Below, in pieces: positions 53,501 to 64,000 of a stretch of 64,000 nt of DNA. This stretch comes from Rhipicephalus microplus (taxonomy: Eukaryota > Arthropoda > Arachnida > Ixodida > Ixodidae), in NCBI RefSeq assembly GCF_043290135.1, contig NC_134710.1, positions 139,200,332 through 139,264,331 on the forward strand. Direction: 5' to 3'. The notes under the pieces were generated by a model. It saw only the letters and a program-made list of their open reading frames with translations. It ran no database searches and was not told the DNA's origin. The stretch's first letter is position 1. The number at the start of each line of letters is the position of its first letter. The translations under genes were made by a program, and so were the position numbers.

Positions 53501-56500
53501 GGCTTTTGTGGAGGCTAGTGATAGTGCTATAGCTGCCTCCTCCGTCACTTCTGCCCTATCTGTACGTACACTGCCACTGACGTTGGAATCCTATTAAATA
53601 TTCGTCGCTATGATTACTATGTTTTGGCCATACTCGTATTCTGCTGCACCTACATAGACCATGTCCCGTGCGTCGCTGAACTTTTTATGTAGGGTACTTT
53701 TAGGACTTCCACCCAGCTGTGATATTTGCGGCATGTTCATTAAGCCAAAATGTCCGTTTCTCCATTATACTCGCGACAAGTAATGTGGTATAAGATTCCA
53801 TTGTATGCAATACTCTTCATTATTCACACATTGAAAAGGCACGCATAGTAATTTTGGTCAATCACTTAAGTGGATTCAAGACAAATGAAGGCAAAGACTT
53901 GATTTTGCACACAGACATGGTCTTAGGCACATGATGCCAGCAGTAAAAAAATATTTTGTAGACTGGTGAACTCCAATCCAAGCTCTAATAGTCATTGCAA
54001 GCTCACAACTCCCTGATGACATAACCAAAAACAGCTGGCTTCAAGCTTTCTACATTACCAAGGTACAAAAAAGATGACTAATTGGTATTGATTGACATGT
54101 GGGGTTTAACGACCCAAAACCACCATATGATTATGAGAGACACCGTAGTGAAGGGCTCCGGAAATTTCGACCACCTGGGGTTCTTTAGCGTGCACCCAAA
54201 TCTGAGCACACCCCTACAACATTTCCGCCTCCATCGGAAATGCAGCCACCGCAGCCGGGATTTGAACCCGCGACATGCGGGTCAGCAGCCGAGTACCTTA
54301 GCCACTAGACCACCGCGGCAGGGCGCTTACTAATTGGTATACAAGCTGTGAGCTTGCAAAGGCTGAAATTATTTCTGAGCGCAGTGCAGAAAAGACAAGG
54401 GGCCCTTTCAACAGATTTATGGAACCGGTGGAAACCAGGAGTTCTGAGATAAAAAAGTTATTGTATTCAATAAAAAGGCCTAATTAACTTTTAATACCAT
54501 TACTGAACTACTGCACAGTAAACTTAGGTGGCACAAATCTATAAACTCGCACTATATTCAAAATATACACTTTTAAATTTTTCGAAAAATAGGTTTTAAA
54601 CAGAATTTCATGTGAAGAAAAACACAGACATGTGAAGCTGTTGCACAAAATAATACACAAAGTACCAATAGCACATCGCGAGGCACAATTTTAAAAGACA
54701 TAAAACTGTTAGAACAAATGACTAGCTCACAAAAGTGTAGCACAAGCCCAAAAACTATAGTAAATATAGCAGAAAACCAACTTTTCTGACTTCTCATGAA
54801 GCTGCAAGCGGTCTTCATGTGACTCGGCAAACCATGGTTTGCTCCCTAAAAGAGAAAATCACAACCAAATGAGCATTAATAAATGCCGAAAACCATCTGT
54901 GGCAAAGCACAACTCGCACTCAAAAGCAGCTACACAGAAATGTTCGAACATGCTCATATGTGATGACGCAAAAGACGACAAAGTTTCATACTGAATAAAA
55001 GCATTTACTTCACTGCTTTTTGGGAAAGGGCACACACAAACAAATTTAAACAGCCATTATAGATGCTATAAACTAAAATGACAAAGATGTATGAAAGTAA
55101 AGAACAAAACACCTGTTTTAGATATCCCCTTATCAAAGTGCAAAGCCTGGATAATGACCAGCTAGGAGTGCATAACAATTATAGTTTTATCTTGAAAAGT
55201 CTAATTATATACTTTTTAATGAAAGCTCCAATGATATCCTAGAAAAAAAGATTATGTGGCCAAATTTCCATTTCAAGGTCAGTTATATTGAACTATCTTG
55301 GGACCAAGAATACTGGATGGCTTCCAACTGGAACAAACCACGTCCTGTTAAGTTCAAATGAGAGGCACTTGCACGAAAATCATTGCTGCCAAGCTAAGAA
55401 GAACTGAGTACTTTGACAAAGACAGTAACACACAATTGTGACGATGTAAAAGGAAGCAAATAGAGCTGGCATGAAGCAGTTAAGGATGACAGGAGCTGTG
55501 CATTTTAACAGAAACAGCAGCCCAACCCAGGTAGCCACTGAGCCATGGTTTCAACGACCAACAACAGCTGCGACGGGGCACCCACCTTATCCCTTGAAAA
55601 ATATGAGAAAGAACAAAATAAAACAGGAGGAAATGGTTGTAGTGGTGTGCGTCTAGCTTTCTGGGAGACATAACCACCATGCGGCCATGAAATTGAAATA
55701 AGCTGACCGATGCATGCATCAGCCATTTGTGATACTAAGTAGCCAAGCTTTTTGTGAGACAGAGATGACTTAGTAAACAAGCTCACAGCAAGAAGCTTCA
55801 CACCATTTGGTGTGCATATAACCAGCGATTTCTTGCACATTAAATGAATTCTGGCATCAACACGGTCAACCAGTGGGCAATGGCCACCTTCTGTAAAATA
55901 CGATATCTATGTGCAGAGCAGACAAAAAAAATACATAAGAGCAGGACAGTATAGTGGAGGTGACACAGCTAGCATATATAATAAAGGAGGCATCAGAGGA
56001 GTTGGGTGGTTGGGCATCCTGGCCACGGCATCTGCATCAGCAATGCACAAAAAACCTCATATGCATTTTTCTGTTACTGCATTGGAATGGGAAAATAGCT
56101 TCCCTGCTCATTAAAAGATGCATGTTTTTTTCTTGATTTTTCTAACAGCATAGGTCAGTCACCTGTGCTTGACAAAAAATGCTTTCTTTTTGGATTCACA
56201 CCACTTGTTTGTATCACCACTACTAAAATGAGGACAAAACAGGCATACACATACCAGAGGCTTCACTTGAGCTCTGTCCCAAATATGTGAGAAGGCCTAT
56301 TTTTTTCTCATAGTCTTCCTGCTCAGCCTTCTTTTCTTTCTCACGATCTTCATTTTTAGAATGCAGGTTTCGCTGATGCACAAGGAAGAGGACAAACAGA
56401 ATAGGTGAAGGGAACAGCACACTTTCCATGAAAAAAGCTTCTTGAAAAGTTACATAGTACATACAATGGTGCTCAGTATGACTTGCAACATGGAAGCGTA

Positions 56501-59500
56501 TGGCCTCACGAGCTCTAATATTGCACATAGCTTCAACTTGTGCTCATTTACACAACTAAAGAATATGTTTGTATTCCGGAGAGTTAACCCCTTTTGCATT
56601 CTGCCAACAGAAGCTAGTCTATGTATAAGGCTGTCTGCCCAATTACTAGCCAAACCTGCTCAAGTCAGTTACTGGTAGCATTCAAACATGCAGTTTATCA
56701 GCCCAGTTTATACAAAACAACATGTATATTTTTATTTTATTTATTTGTAAATACTAAGTGCCACTGTTCATGTACGTTGACGTAGGTACAAATCACAAAG
56801 ATAAAAATATATGCTGGTTTAGCTTCGTCAAGCTGAGCAAGCTAAGAGTTAACCCCTTTTGCATTCTGGCAACAGAAGCTAGTCTATGTATAAGGCTGTC
56901 TGCCCAATTAATAGCCAAACCTGCTCTAGTCAGTTACTGGTAGCATTAAAACATGCAGTTTATCAGCCCAGTTTATACAAAACAACATGTATATTTTTAT
57001 TTTATTTATTTGTAGATACTGCGATCTTTCTTCAAGATATTGGCAGCGTGGTACATGACAGGTAAACTCAACAGAAAAATAACAATGGGTAACTAACATA
57101 TGAATGTCTTTATACACGCGCTTTTGAGAAAGAAAAAAAAAAGGCAAGCGACGTTATTCTAACAAATTTCAAACCGAGCAGAAAATACGTTTAGCACAAG
57201 TAAAAAACAGAAAAAAAGCAAATGAAACATCTCAGCTAGACAAGGAAACTGATCACTATTAAAGCTGTGACTCAAATTGTGATAGTGAGTCTATGTAACG
57301 GTTTTATCAGGCAGTTTGTTCCAATCTACTATCGTACTTGGAAAGAAAGAGTACTTGTAACCAACGTTTTTAGATAAAAACGTTGCTTGTAACAATTGAC
57401 ACGTGTAGTGAATGGAGTAATGGCTAGTGAGTGTGTGTGCCTGGTACCGAAACCCTTCATATATGCACGATGTGACGTGTCTATCTTGTACTGACCATTT
57501 CACAATTGAAAAAAGAATTTTTAGACGACACACAATTTCGATTATTTATAACAAGTAGGCCATTTTTATATACAAGGTTAGTGACTGAAGTGCAGCCATA
57601 CATATTGTAGATACAAGGTTAGTGACTGAAGTGCGGCCAACATATATAGCAGACTTACAGAACAAGGGCACAAAGACAAGAAAGAATACAACCCACTGTG
57701 CTGTCTTACAACACTGTTTACTACTGTAGCAGTTTGATGCACTCATATAGATGAGGGCACATACATGGAATAATGAGGGAAAAGAGGATAAAAGGAATAA
57801 CAGAAGGCATTCTTACAGTACGCATGACCAAGGTATCTACTATCGAACCGTTTTTGCAAGAAATCAATTGCAGTTCACAGCTCACAAGCAATATCATTGA
57901 AGCAGATCACGTCATAAAACTGGGTAGTGCTTGCGTCAGCTCACCCTTTATACATCTCACTCCTTGAAAAATTATCTTTCTGAATTGGTCATGATAATTT
58001 GTGCCGTTCTATAGTACTCACTTTTGACATGCGTGCTGTATAAATGCCTGATTTCATTCCTTTTGCCTTTCTTCCCTCATTCTTCTGTGCACACATCCCC
58101 ATGTATATCCTACTCAGAGCCCAGTCAATTTGTGGCCGCACAGGTTAAATAAAAAATGTATTTCGTTATGTACACACAAACAGTATTTCACAAGAAAAAC
58201 ATTTGCACCTTTACAGCAAACAGCTTTCACACACCAGTCTGCGCATTAAAATGCACATTGGGTCTTAATGTGCAGAAAAGGAGCCACACTCGCCTATAAC
58301 AAAATTTTACATTTGGTCACAGAAAGCACCCTCGTTTGATGGGGAACTGTTTGCAGGAGTTTCATGCAGATGTGATGCCTAGGAAGATGCTGCACCGGAA
58401 TTCTATTTGCTGAGAACATCCTGAGTTGTGGCAGTTCGAAAAATATACCTGCTTTACAAGCTCTGGCATGTGTCTTGCTCACGCAGTTTTTAGTTCAGGA
58501 GGCACCATGGCTTTCAGTAGCTTTCGGGATGGCTCAAGGTCAAATTTTACACCACACCCGTTTTTCGATACGAGGTAATATGCGAAACACAGCCTTGTCA
58601 TCACACAATTCTCAGAGGTCATTGCAGGTTATCGGCTCGAAAAAATGGTGCACCTTTTTGTTAAAGATTCCGTGATTGAACAAACAACAAAATTTACTGC
58701 CAGAAAGCTTAATACCAACCCCATAACACTGGCTTACATGCGCACACAAAAGCACGTATTGAGACCCAGTGTGCATAATATGCACATTTTAAGAAAACGG
58801 CCTGTGGTAACAAAAATACTTGCTTCAAAGGTTACATGCTGTACAGAAATGATTCTTAAGCTTTCCCTATGTAAATTTAAACAACTATTAAAAATATGAC
58901 TACATGATAACTTAGTAATTTGGGTCTTTGTTGGACACCATCACTAGAACGTTGAAGACTAGAATACCGGCATGTTTCAAAGCAGAAAAACATAGCATCT
59001 ACTGTAGTGAGCAGCCTCAAATGCTCACGAGATGACACCCCATGATCGAGAATGTGATTGCGCCAAAATATTGGCTGTAATAGTTGTGCGAATTTCCAAA
59101 ACGAGCAAAAAACAAGTGTTATAAGACAGTGCAGTGTGTAGTCTTCTTTTTTTGCCTTTGTGACCTCATTCTTAAACTTACTGTTACAGATATACAACAA
59201 TCCCAAGCCTCCAACTTTGTGAACTTGTACATGGCTAATGATGCACAGGAATGATGACTATTTTGCACACTGCAAGTAAACATATATTAAATGTAAATAT
59301 TAAACACCCTTTATAAATATAAAGCTAAATTTAAAGAAATAATGAAATCAACACACAATTAAGCCAAAGAAAGCATAGAGTCGTCTATGCTTTCCTTTGG
59401 CTTACTTGTCCGCCAGCTTTATTAGTTATGTATAATACAGAAAATGAGCCCCCCCCCCCCCCCCCCCCCAGATATTTCCCATACTTTCGTAGATTAAGAA

Positions 59501-62500
59501 AATAACAGCATGCAATAGATTAACAACGAGTTTGCAGAACCCAAAAAGGTACCTCAGCCTTTTCCACATCTTTGAAGAAATTGAAATGGCCACCTGACGT
59601 CAAATCTGTCACAACCTCCGCAGTTGCAACTTTCCCAAGGTCTAACTGTTCTTCGCTACCCCCCTTCACTTTTCCACGCAAGAAGTTGATCCGGGCTTCC
59701 GATTCCTGCATGAAAAAAGGCATGATGACATATAGAAGTGATTTAAATTTCAGCAAACAATGATTTGTAGCATGTAATTCAAATCTAATACTATCAATGA
59801 ACAAAAACAAAAGTAAATGGCAAGATGTGCACTCCTTCCCAATACTAGCCTTGCTGCACAAACTTGGTGTTAGTTACATCAAGTTAAACAATCTAAAACT
59901 GTACAAAGGTAGCTTCTAATAAGCCAGTAACAACAAAAGTTTTCCAAAATAATGTGTCATCAAATAAGACCCCAAAACTTATTTTGAAATTCTTCGGAGT
60001 ACCAACAACTTCCCTACTTAGATGCAGACAATAAAATTTACAAAAAGAAAGTCTGCACAGCTTAGAAGCAGAGTATAATACTCAATACTACAGCAAAAAA
60101 ATGAAAGGCTCAATTAAAAAAAAGAGAAATGTTTTGTGGTAACATGTTTATAAACACACAAGTCCATTGAAAAATTAGCACTGCAGACAGTAAATAATTA
60201 AATTATTTGGAACAAGTTATTTCTTGTTCTTATGCCATGATTATGCCAGTAGTACACAGGCTAATTCAGTGAGAAATTACATTCTTCTTCCCTGTATGAA
60301 TCCACACAATTCATCGTAACTTCATTTCTCAATGTTGGCATTCTGTTGCAGGCTAAGGTGATTTAAGAATTGTTACAAACTGGTCCCAACATTTCTTCTA
60401 AAGAAGCATGTCACTGCATGTAAAAAGCTACCAGTTATTTCCAGCCTGATCCACAAAGCTGCAGTTAGCCATTCTGTTTGAAGTATATCTTTTTCAGAGT
60501 TGACAGCAGTCTACAAGCATGATTCTGAAAACACTTGAACAAAAAAAAAAAAAAAAACTCCACTTCAGATATTCTATGGTTGTGAGTTTAGTACAAATCA
60601 GAGGCAAGTTTTTTTTTTCATCCTTTTTAATTCATTTCCTTTCTAATTCATGATCACTGCACTTGAATTAAAAACTACAAACAACACTTCCCATGCTTTC
60701 CCTGGCTTCATACGATCATGTCTAAGAAGAAACTGATATCTCAATTCATTTGCCTTCTTTTATTTAACAATTACTGACATTAAAGCTTCAGTGCACGGAG
60801 TTAATCAGACTATGTTTATGTACATTGCACATAAAGTGGCAACACTATCTCAAAAAAAAAAAAACCTCTTTGAAAGTAATGTGCTTGTCAAGCGCCTTTT
60901 CATCCATGTCTGGCTCAAATTTTCAAAAGTACCTTATTCACTCAATTGTAATGCGACCACAACTGTAACCTGAGGGGCCACTTTGATTAAGTTCAGGAAA
61001 AAAGAAAAAAAGTTATTTTCATATTCAATTGTAACACGAGGTTTGACTTTAAGTAGCAACAATCTGGAAAAACACTTGCATTACATTCGAGTAAATGTGG
61101 CGCAGTTAGAGAGGGAGATGTGAGACAATGTCGTGAGGGCAGCCGACGGGGTGCCAGTCTCGCCACCTTATTCATTGACTGAAGCAAATCTGCGGCGGCT
61201 GCCGGTGTCCGAGATGCCAGGCGCGTGAACCTGTTATATTCCTCACGCAGCTCCAGCTTGGCATGAGCTGCGCGAGACGCGCGGCGCGGTGGCTTAGAAA
61301 AATGATGAAGATGATGAATGGTGGTGATGATGATGCTACCGCCTCACCATCTGCCTTTCAAGATTATATTACTGATCATTTTCAGAACTAAAACTACGTT
61401 CACTGAGTTTGTTAACCTACACACAACCCCACCCCTTATATAATGCCCCTCCAAGAAAGAGGGGCCTTTAAGGTAATAAACTGAGCTGAACAGAAGAGAG
61501 TTGCCTTGGCTGCCACGAAGGATGGTGGATGTCAATCTCGCTGGCCAAATGTTGCTGCCCGGAAATTATGGCCGCCGGCCGATGTCTTGTCCCTGGGCGG
61601 ACCTTGCCGTAGCCACATATAGTTAAATAAATTGTTGGTTGTTTTGACCTGAAGTTTCCCTTGCCTGCTTTCACTATGAACAGCACACAGGAAGTCCAAT
61701 ACCCACAGATTTAAAGGGCTCTTGTTTGGTCATACTATTTCCCTGTAGCATGAAGGCAAGCCTGGCACTCATTTTCTTTCTTGTCGAGGCAGAAACCAAA
61801 AGTAAACTTTCCATGATTTTGTGCACATGTTTATCATGTCTATGAAACCACACAAGGCACAACTTCCAACTGAATCCTGTGTTTTATTTGCACAGCATGC
61901 GTACTACTTCGCCTAACCACGCAGAACGAGAGGGTCGTCTTCTGGCGTGGCAATAAAGTGGTGCACCGTGGCAAGCTAGGGCGGTCGACATGCAAATGTG
62001 CGTGAGCCTTGCAGCGCCCCGGTGGCAGTGTACACATGGTTAACTACAAGCCGACAATTTGGCGACAGGACGGAGTAATCCTGCTCCGTATGTGTTCTCT
62101 CTCTCGCTTCATACTACAATGCAACACATTGGTTCCACACGCACCCACGGGATGCGGCCCATGTACCATCGCCCATACACTCCCGAGTGTCCTTTTTCAA
62201 TCCGTGAGTACTGTACTGTATCAAAAGGTGCCAACATTACCGCGTACATGAAATATTAGTGTTAAAGAGAATTGACACCACGGTGGAAAAAGCTAATCCT
62301 AGGCTAACGAACTCATGAGTCGACTCCCTCGGACTCGGATCGAGCCTTGAGTCTGAGTGAATTCGGAAGAGTAATTACTTGTGTGAGTTTGAGTCTAAGT
62401 GAGTCCAGTTGAAGAAAAATTTCGTGAGAGTGAGTCCTAGTGAGTCCTAGTGAGTTTGGCTCAAGAAAGTTTTGGTGAGTCTCGAGTGAGTTCCACTTTT

Positions 62501-63206
62501 TCTGCCGACTTATGCTTGTAAGATATTTGTATTGTGCTTGTTAAATTCGCGCTTTCGCAGCCGACAAAAACAATATTTATGGCAATAAAGGAAAAAAAAA
62601 AGTTCGTGGCAGTGCTACTCACCGCAAGCTGAATCTTCCTCTGAAGTTCCTTTTCCTCTTGGGCTGCACGCGCTTCATCCTTGCGTACACGGTCAATATT
62701 TCGCTTGGTGCGAACATGCCAGCTGTAAACAAAAAAGCAGCACTTTTTAGCAGAATAACACTCTCACTTTTTGCCCCATTCAACCAGATCTTCGAAATCA
62801 ACCTCTCCATCTATCGAATACGAGTATGAGCCGTCCAACCTAGCCAGGTAGGACCAGTGCCCCTTTCAAAGAAGCAGGTATTGGCAATACGTAAACATCG
62901 ATTGGAGGCTACAGTTTTCAAAATGGACTACCTAAAAGACGAATTGACACTGAACGAAATTGATATTTTGTTAGTGTTGCAACAATTCACAACAAAAACA
63001 AAGCTTCTTTTACTACAATACTTTTATTTTTCTAGCAGCTTTAATTATATACACCTTATTTTTCTCGAACTAATGCTGCCTAGTAGCCCCTCACGTACAA
63101 ATGAACTTACAGGTAATTTGAACGGCGTAATAGGCAATCTAACAAAGACTGCAAAGCAACTATTTTATCTGAATACGACGTACCTTTTTTTGGGCAAGAT
63201 ATTCAT
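50548..63206 (-). CDS. LENG1: LENG1 orthologue (leukocyte receptor cluster member 1-like, Cir_N domain)
   Basis: Seven coding exons, all with canonical GT/AG and consistent phases: 63184-63206 (ATG, 23 bases), 62623-62722, 59553-59705, 56255-56372, 54782-54845, 51912-52026, 50548-50790 (TGA). They sum to 816 bases, 271 residues (human LENG1 is of similar length, as I recall). The protein starts [20 protein letters not shown], the Cir_N signature shared with the CIR1 co-repressor and some splicing-associated proteins. A charged helical region follows ([19 protein letters not shown]), then [38 protein letters not shown], the coiled coil [20 protein letters not shown], and the C-terminal hallmark [19 protein letters not shown]. 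It is probably a nuclear, poorly characterised protein. Introns hold SINE, LINE and hairpin repeats. The weakest splice site is the exon 5 donor (AAAA|GTTGGT). Confidence 0.94.
51295..51438 (+). mobile_element. Ruka-type SINE, 3' part (LENG1 last intron)
   Basis: GTTGTAGGCCCGTGTGCTCA through AGAATCCCAGGTGGTC to GGGACGTTAAAACCCCACAT and TCAATCAA. The head is missing. Confidence 0.9.
52834..53590 (-). mobile_element. I-like LINE 3' fragment (RNase H + zinc motif)
   Basis: On the minus strand it begins in the RNase H domain ([40 protein letters not shown]) and continues to [15 protein letters not shown], then a tail of TTATTTCCTCCTCC. Several stops are present (for example after HIIWALA). It is a 5'-truncated, old copy in the LENG1 intron between exons 5 and 6. 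Confidence 0.82.
53591..54087. other. LENG1 intron, no gene
   Basis: Nothing recognisable is seen. Confidence 0.5.
54088..54324 (-). mobile_element. Ruka-type tRNA-derived SINE, full length
   Basis: On the minus strand: GCCCTGCCGCGGTGGTCTAG, GGCTAAGGTACTCGGCTGCT, GGGTTCAAATCCCGGCTGCG, TTTCCGATGGAGGCGGAAAT, AGAACCCCAGGTGGTCGAAA, and the tail TTTTGGGTCGTTAAACCCCA. This is the best-preserved copy in the window. It lies within the LENG1 intron, on the same strand as the gene. Confidence 0.93.
54846..56254. other. LENG1 intron 4, no gene
   Basis: A/T-rich. Overlapping frames at 55471-55840 on both strands lack recognisable domains. Confidence 0.5.
56581..57020 (+). repeat. Direct duplication, 175-bp copies 265 bp apart
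   Basis: 56581-56755 and 56846-57020 are nearly identical (GAGTTAACCCCTTTTGCATT through CAACATGTATATTTTTATTT to ATACT), with about five differences. The 90-base spacer is unique. It lies in LENG1 intron 3. Confidence 0.95.
57270..57540 (-). mobile_element. CR1/L2-like LINE fragment (ORF2 C-terminus)
   Basis: On the minus strand the frame 57533-57291 carries [20 protein letters not shown] followed by [18 protein letters not shown], the conserved end of CR1/L2/Jockey-type ORF2 proteins. It is 5' truncated and not closely related to the ORF2 at 38677. Confidence 0.72.
57570..57652 (+). repeat. 41-bp tandem duplication
   Basis: ATACAAGGTTAGTGACTGAA with following bases occurs at 57570 and again at 57611 with two or three differences. 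Confidence 0.88.
57653..59359. other. LENG1 intron 3, no gene
   Basis: A/T-rich, with scattered short frames on both strands and no recognised family. Confidence 0.5.
59360..59404. repeat. Short perfect hairpin
   Basis: TAAGCCAAAGAAAGCATAGA, loop GTCG, then TCTATGCTTTCCTTTGGCTT ending in A. It is a 20-21 bp stem with one mismatch, in the LENG1 intron about 150 bases from the end of exon 3. A poly(C) run lies at 59451-59469. Confidence 0.88.
59706..62300. other. LENG1 intron 2; possible LTR-like remnant at 61400-61690
   Basis: Mostly A/T-rich and featureless. Between about 61425 and 61680 there is a promoter/poly(A)-like layout: CCCCACCCCTTATATAATGC, GGCCTTTAAGGTAATAAACT, and later GTTAAATAAATTGTTGG. 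It resembles an LTR, but neither the ends nor a partner were identified. Confidence 0.35.
62300..62520 (+). repeat. GAGTGAGTCC-type degenerate tandem repeat
   Basis: Repeated, imperfect GAGTC/GTGAGT motifs (TGAGTCTGAGTGAATTC, GAGTCTAAGTGAGTCC, GTGAGTCCTAGTGAGTCC). Irregular minisatellite in LENG1 intron 2, just before exon 2 on the gene's strand. Confidence 0.8.
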
Positions 63207-64000
63207 TTTGTCACACCGCTGTAAAACAATGCAGAGCTACAGGCGCTACAAGCTCATTCCTGTCATGTGTCAGCGCTCGTGTCTTTCGTGTCCTTCTTGT
63301 CTCTGTGTCGTCGTTTCGTTCTCGCGCTATAACTATCATCATGCCATACCAACTAGCCCAAGCTGCCACACTTCTATGATAATCAACGTCGTATTTGCAC
63401 AAGCCTTTGGCTTGGCTTTGCCTTGACTCGATGTAAGTAATGTAAAGTACTTTCACGCAAATTATAGATAAAAATTAATATTTCTGAAAACTATGCTAAC
63501 AAACTCCACTAATAACTAGGTCAACTATTGTTTAGTTATGTTTTATTTTTATTAGTTGTCTTTTAACGTTTACAGCTTTCTCTAAAGTTAGCGCAAATCG
63601 AACTGTGCAACGCGCCATTATGAAAGCAGACCGGCACTCGGGTAAAGCGTAAACAAAACGTTAGTCTTGGTAGCTTCGGTGGATTCGTAATCCATCGCAA
63701 TCATGAAGTTAGTCAGGTAATGTGGGATTTCTATTGTGGATTACATAATGTGTGATTAACCATTGATAATTATGTTGTTAGTTTTATTTTTTACGCCATT
63801 AGTATCTCGGAAGATGTCATCGCAACTTTCGGTGTCACTATCGAAGATAGAACTATTCAGGTTTTGTTTATTGGTTTGCTTTTGGCAGATATTATTGCAC
63901 ATGGCAGCTTATGTAACTCGTGCAGTGTTTGACAGTTGGTGCTGATATCCTTTGGAATGACGCCTCTCACACTCTGCAGATTTTTGATGAAACTAAGTCA
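63207..64000. other. LENG1 upstream region with hairpin-family repeat
   Basis: Upstream (minus strand) of the LENG1 start codon. 63268-63380 matches the hairpin element at 48023-48115: TGTCTTTCGTGTCCTTCTTG, TCTCTGTGTCGTCG, TTCTCGCGCTATAACTATC, then CTAGCCCAAGCTGCCACACT. The first 60 bases before the ATG are free of it. No TATA box could be assigned. Confidence 0.6.

Noticed and set aside
61425..61690. Solo LTR or promoter in LENG1 intron 2
   Set aside because: The TATATAA and AATAAA-like motifs are suggestive, but no termini, duplication or partner copy could be shown. Kept only as a remark in the intron entry.

Overview
This is eukaryotic nuclear DNA. It most likely comes from a hard tick (metastriate Ixodida, such as Rhipicephalus, Dermacentor, Hyalomma or Amblyomma). 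The evidence is at least eight copies of a tRNA-derived SINE that I recognise as the tick Ruka-type family, very large introns, long (AT)n microsatellites, and a dense mix of Ty3/gypsy, I-like, CR1/L2-like, R4/RTE-like, Penelope and P-type elements. The species call is inference. There are no bacterial operons, rRNA genes or CRISPR arrays.

Two host genes can be assembled by splice-site logic. (1) On the + strand, three phase-0 exons (1841-2017, 30938-31042, 33258-33320) encode the C-terminal 114 residues of a small multi-pass membrane protein, possibly MARVEL/snakeskin-like. Its first visible intron is about 28.9 kb and holds most of the retrotransposons. (2) On the - strand, a complete LENG1 orthologue (Cir_N domain, 271 residues) runs from ATG at 63206 to stop at 50548 in seven coding exons. 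Every intron phase matches, and the first coding exon has only 23 coding bases.

Layout: 1-6.9 kb, repeats and exon 1 of the membrane gene. 6.9-8.4 kb, a long foldback element. 8.46-9.5 kb, the Penelope-like 3' part. 9.48-9.94 kb, a MITE with a 60-bp minisatellite. 11.61-18.67 kb, gypsy element 1 (+), containing a solo LTR and a truncated I-like LINE. 18.76-19.62 kb, an R4/RTE-like fragment with an internal inversion. 19.71-24.89 kb, gypsy element 2 (-). 24.97-29.75 kb, tRNA-SINE copies, one split by a near-complete I-like LINE with a 1188-codon open frame. 30.9-33.5 kb, the last two exons of the membrane gene. 33.77-44.5 kb, a nested P-superfamily locus: a decayed THAP transposase gene broken by an apparently intact CR1/L2-like LINE (ORF1 plus a 940-aa ORF2) that carries tandem 311-bp units at its 5' end. 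44.57-45.72 kb, a second THAP/TIR element with one nonsense codon. 46-50 kb, hairpin elements and SINEs. 50.5-63.2 kb, LENG1, with repeats in its introns. 63.2-64 kb, its upstream region.

The window is best read as two host genes separated by a transposon graveyard that still holds a few fresh copies. The nesting order can be read from target-site duplications: ATAT twice for the gypsy elements, two 9-bp LINE duplications, and an 8-bp P-type duplication inside another element's terminal repeat. I see no clearly new biochemical system. The most informative observations are the nested P elements, the intact LINE with 5' tandem units, the twin-priming-like inversion, and the repeat lying directly upstream of the LENG1 start codon.
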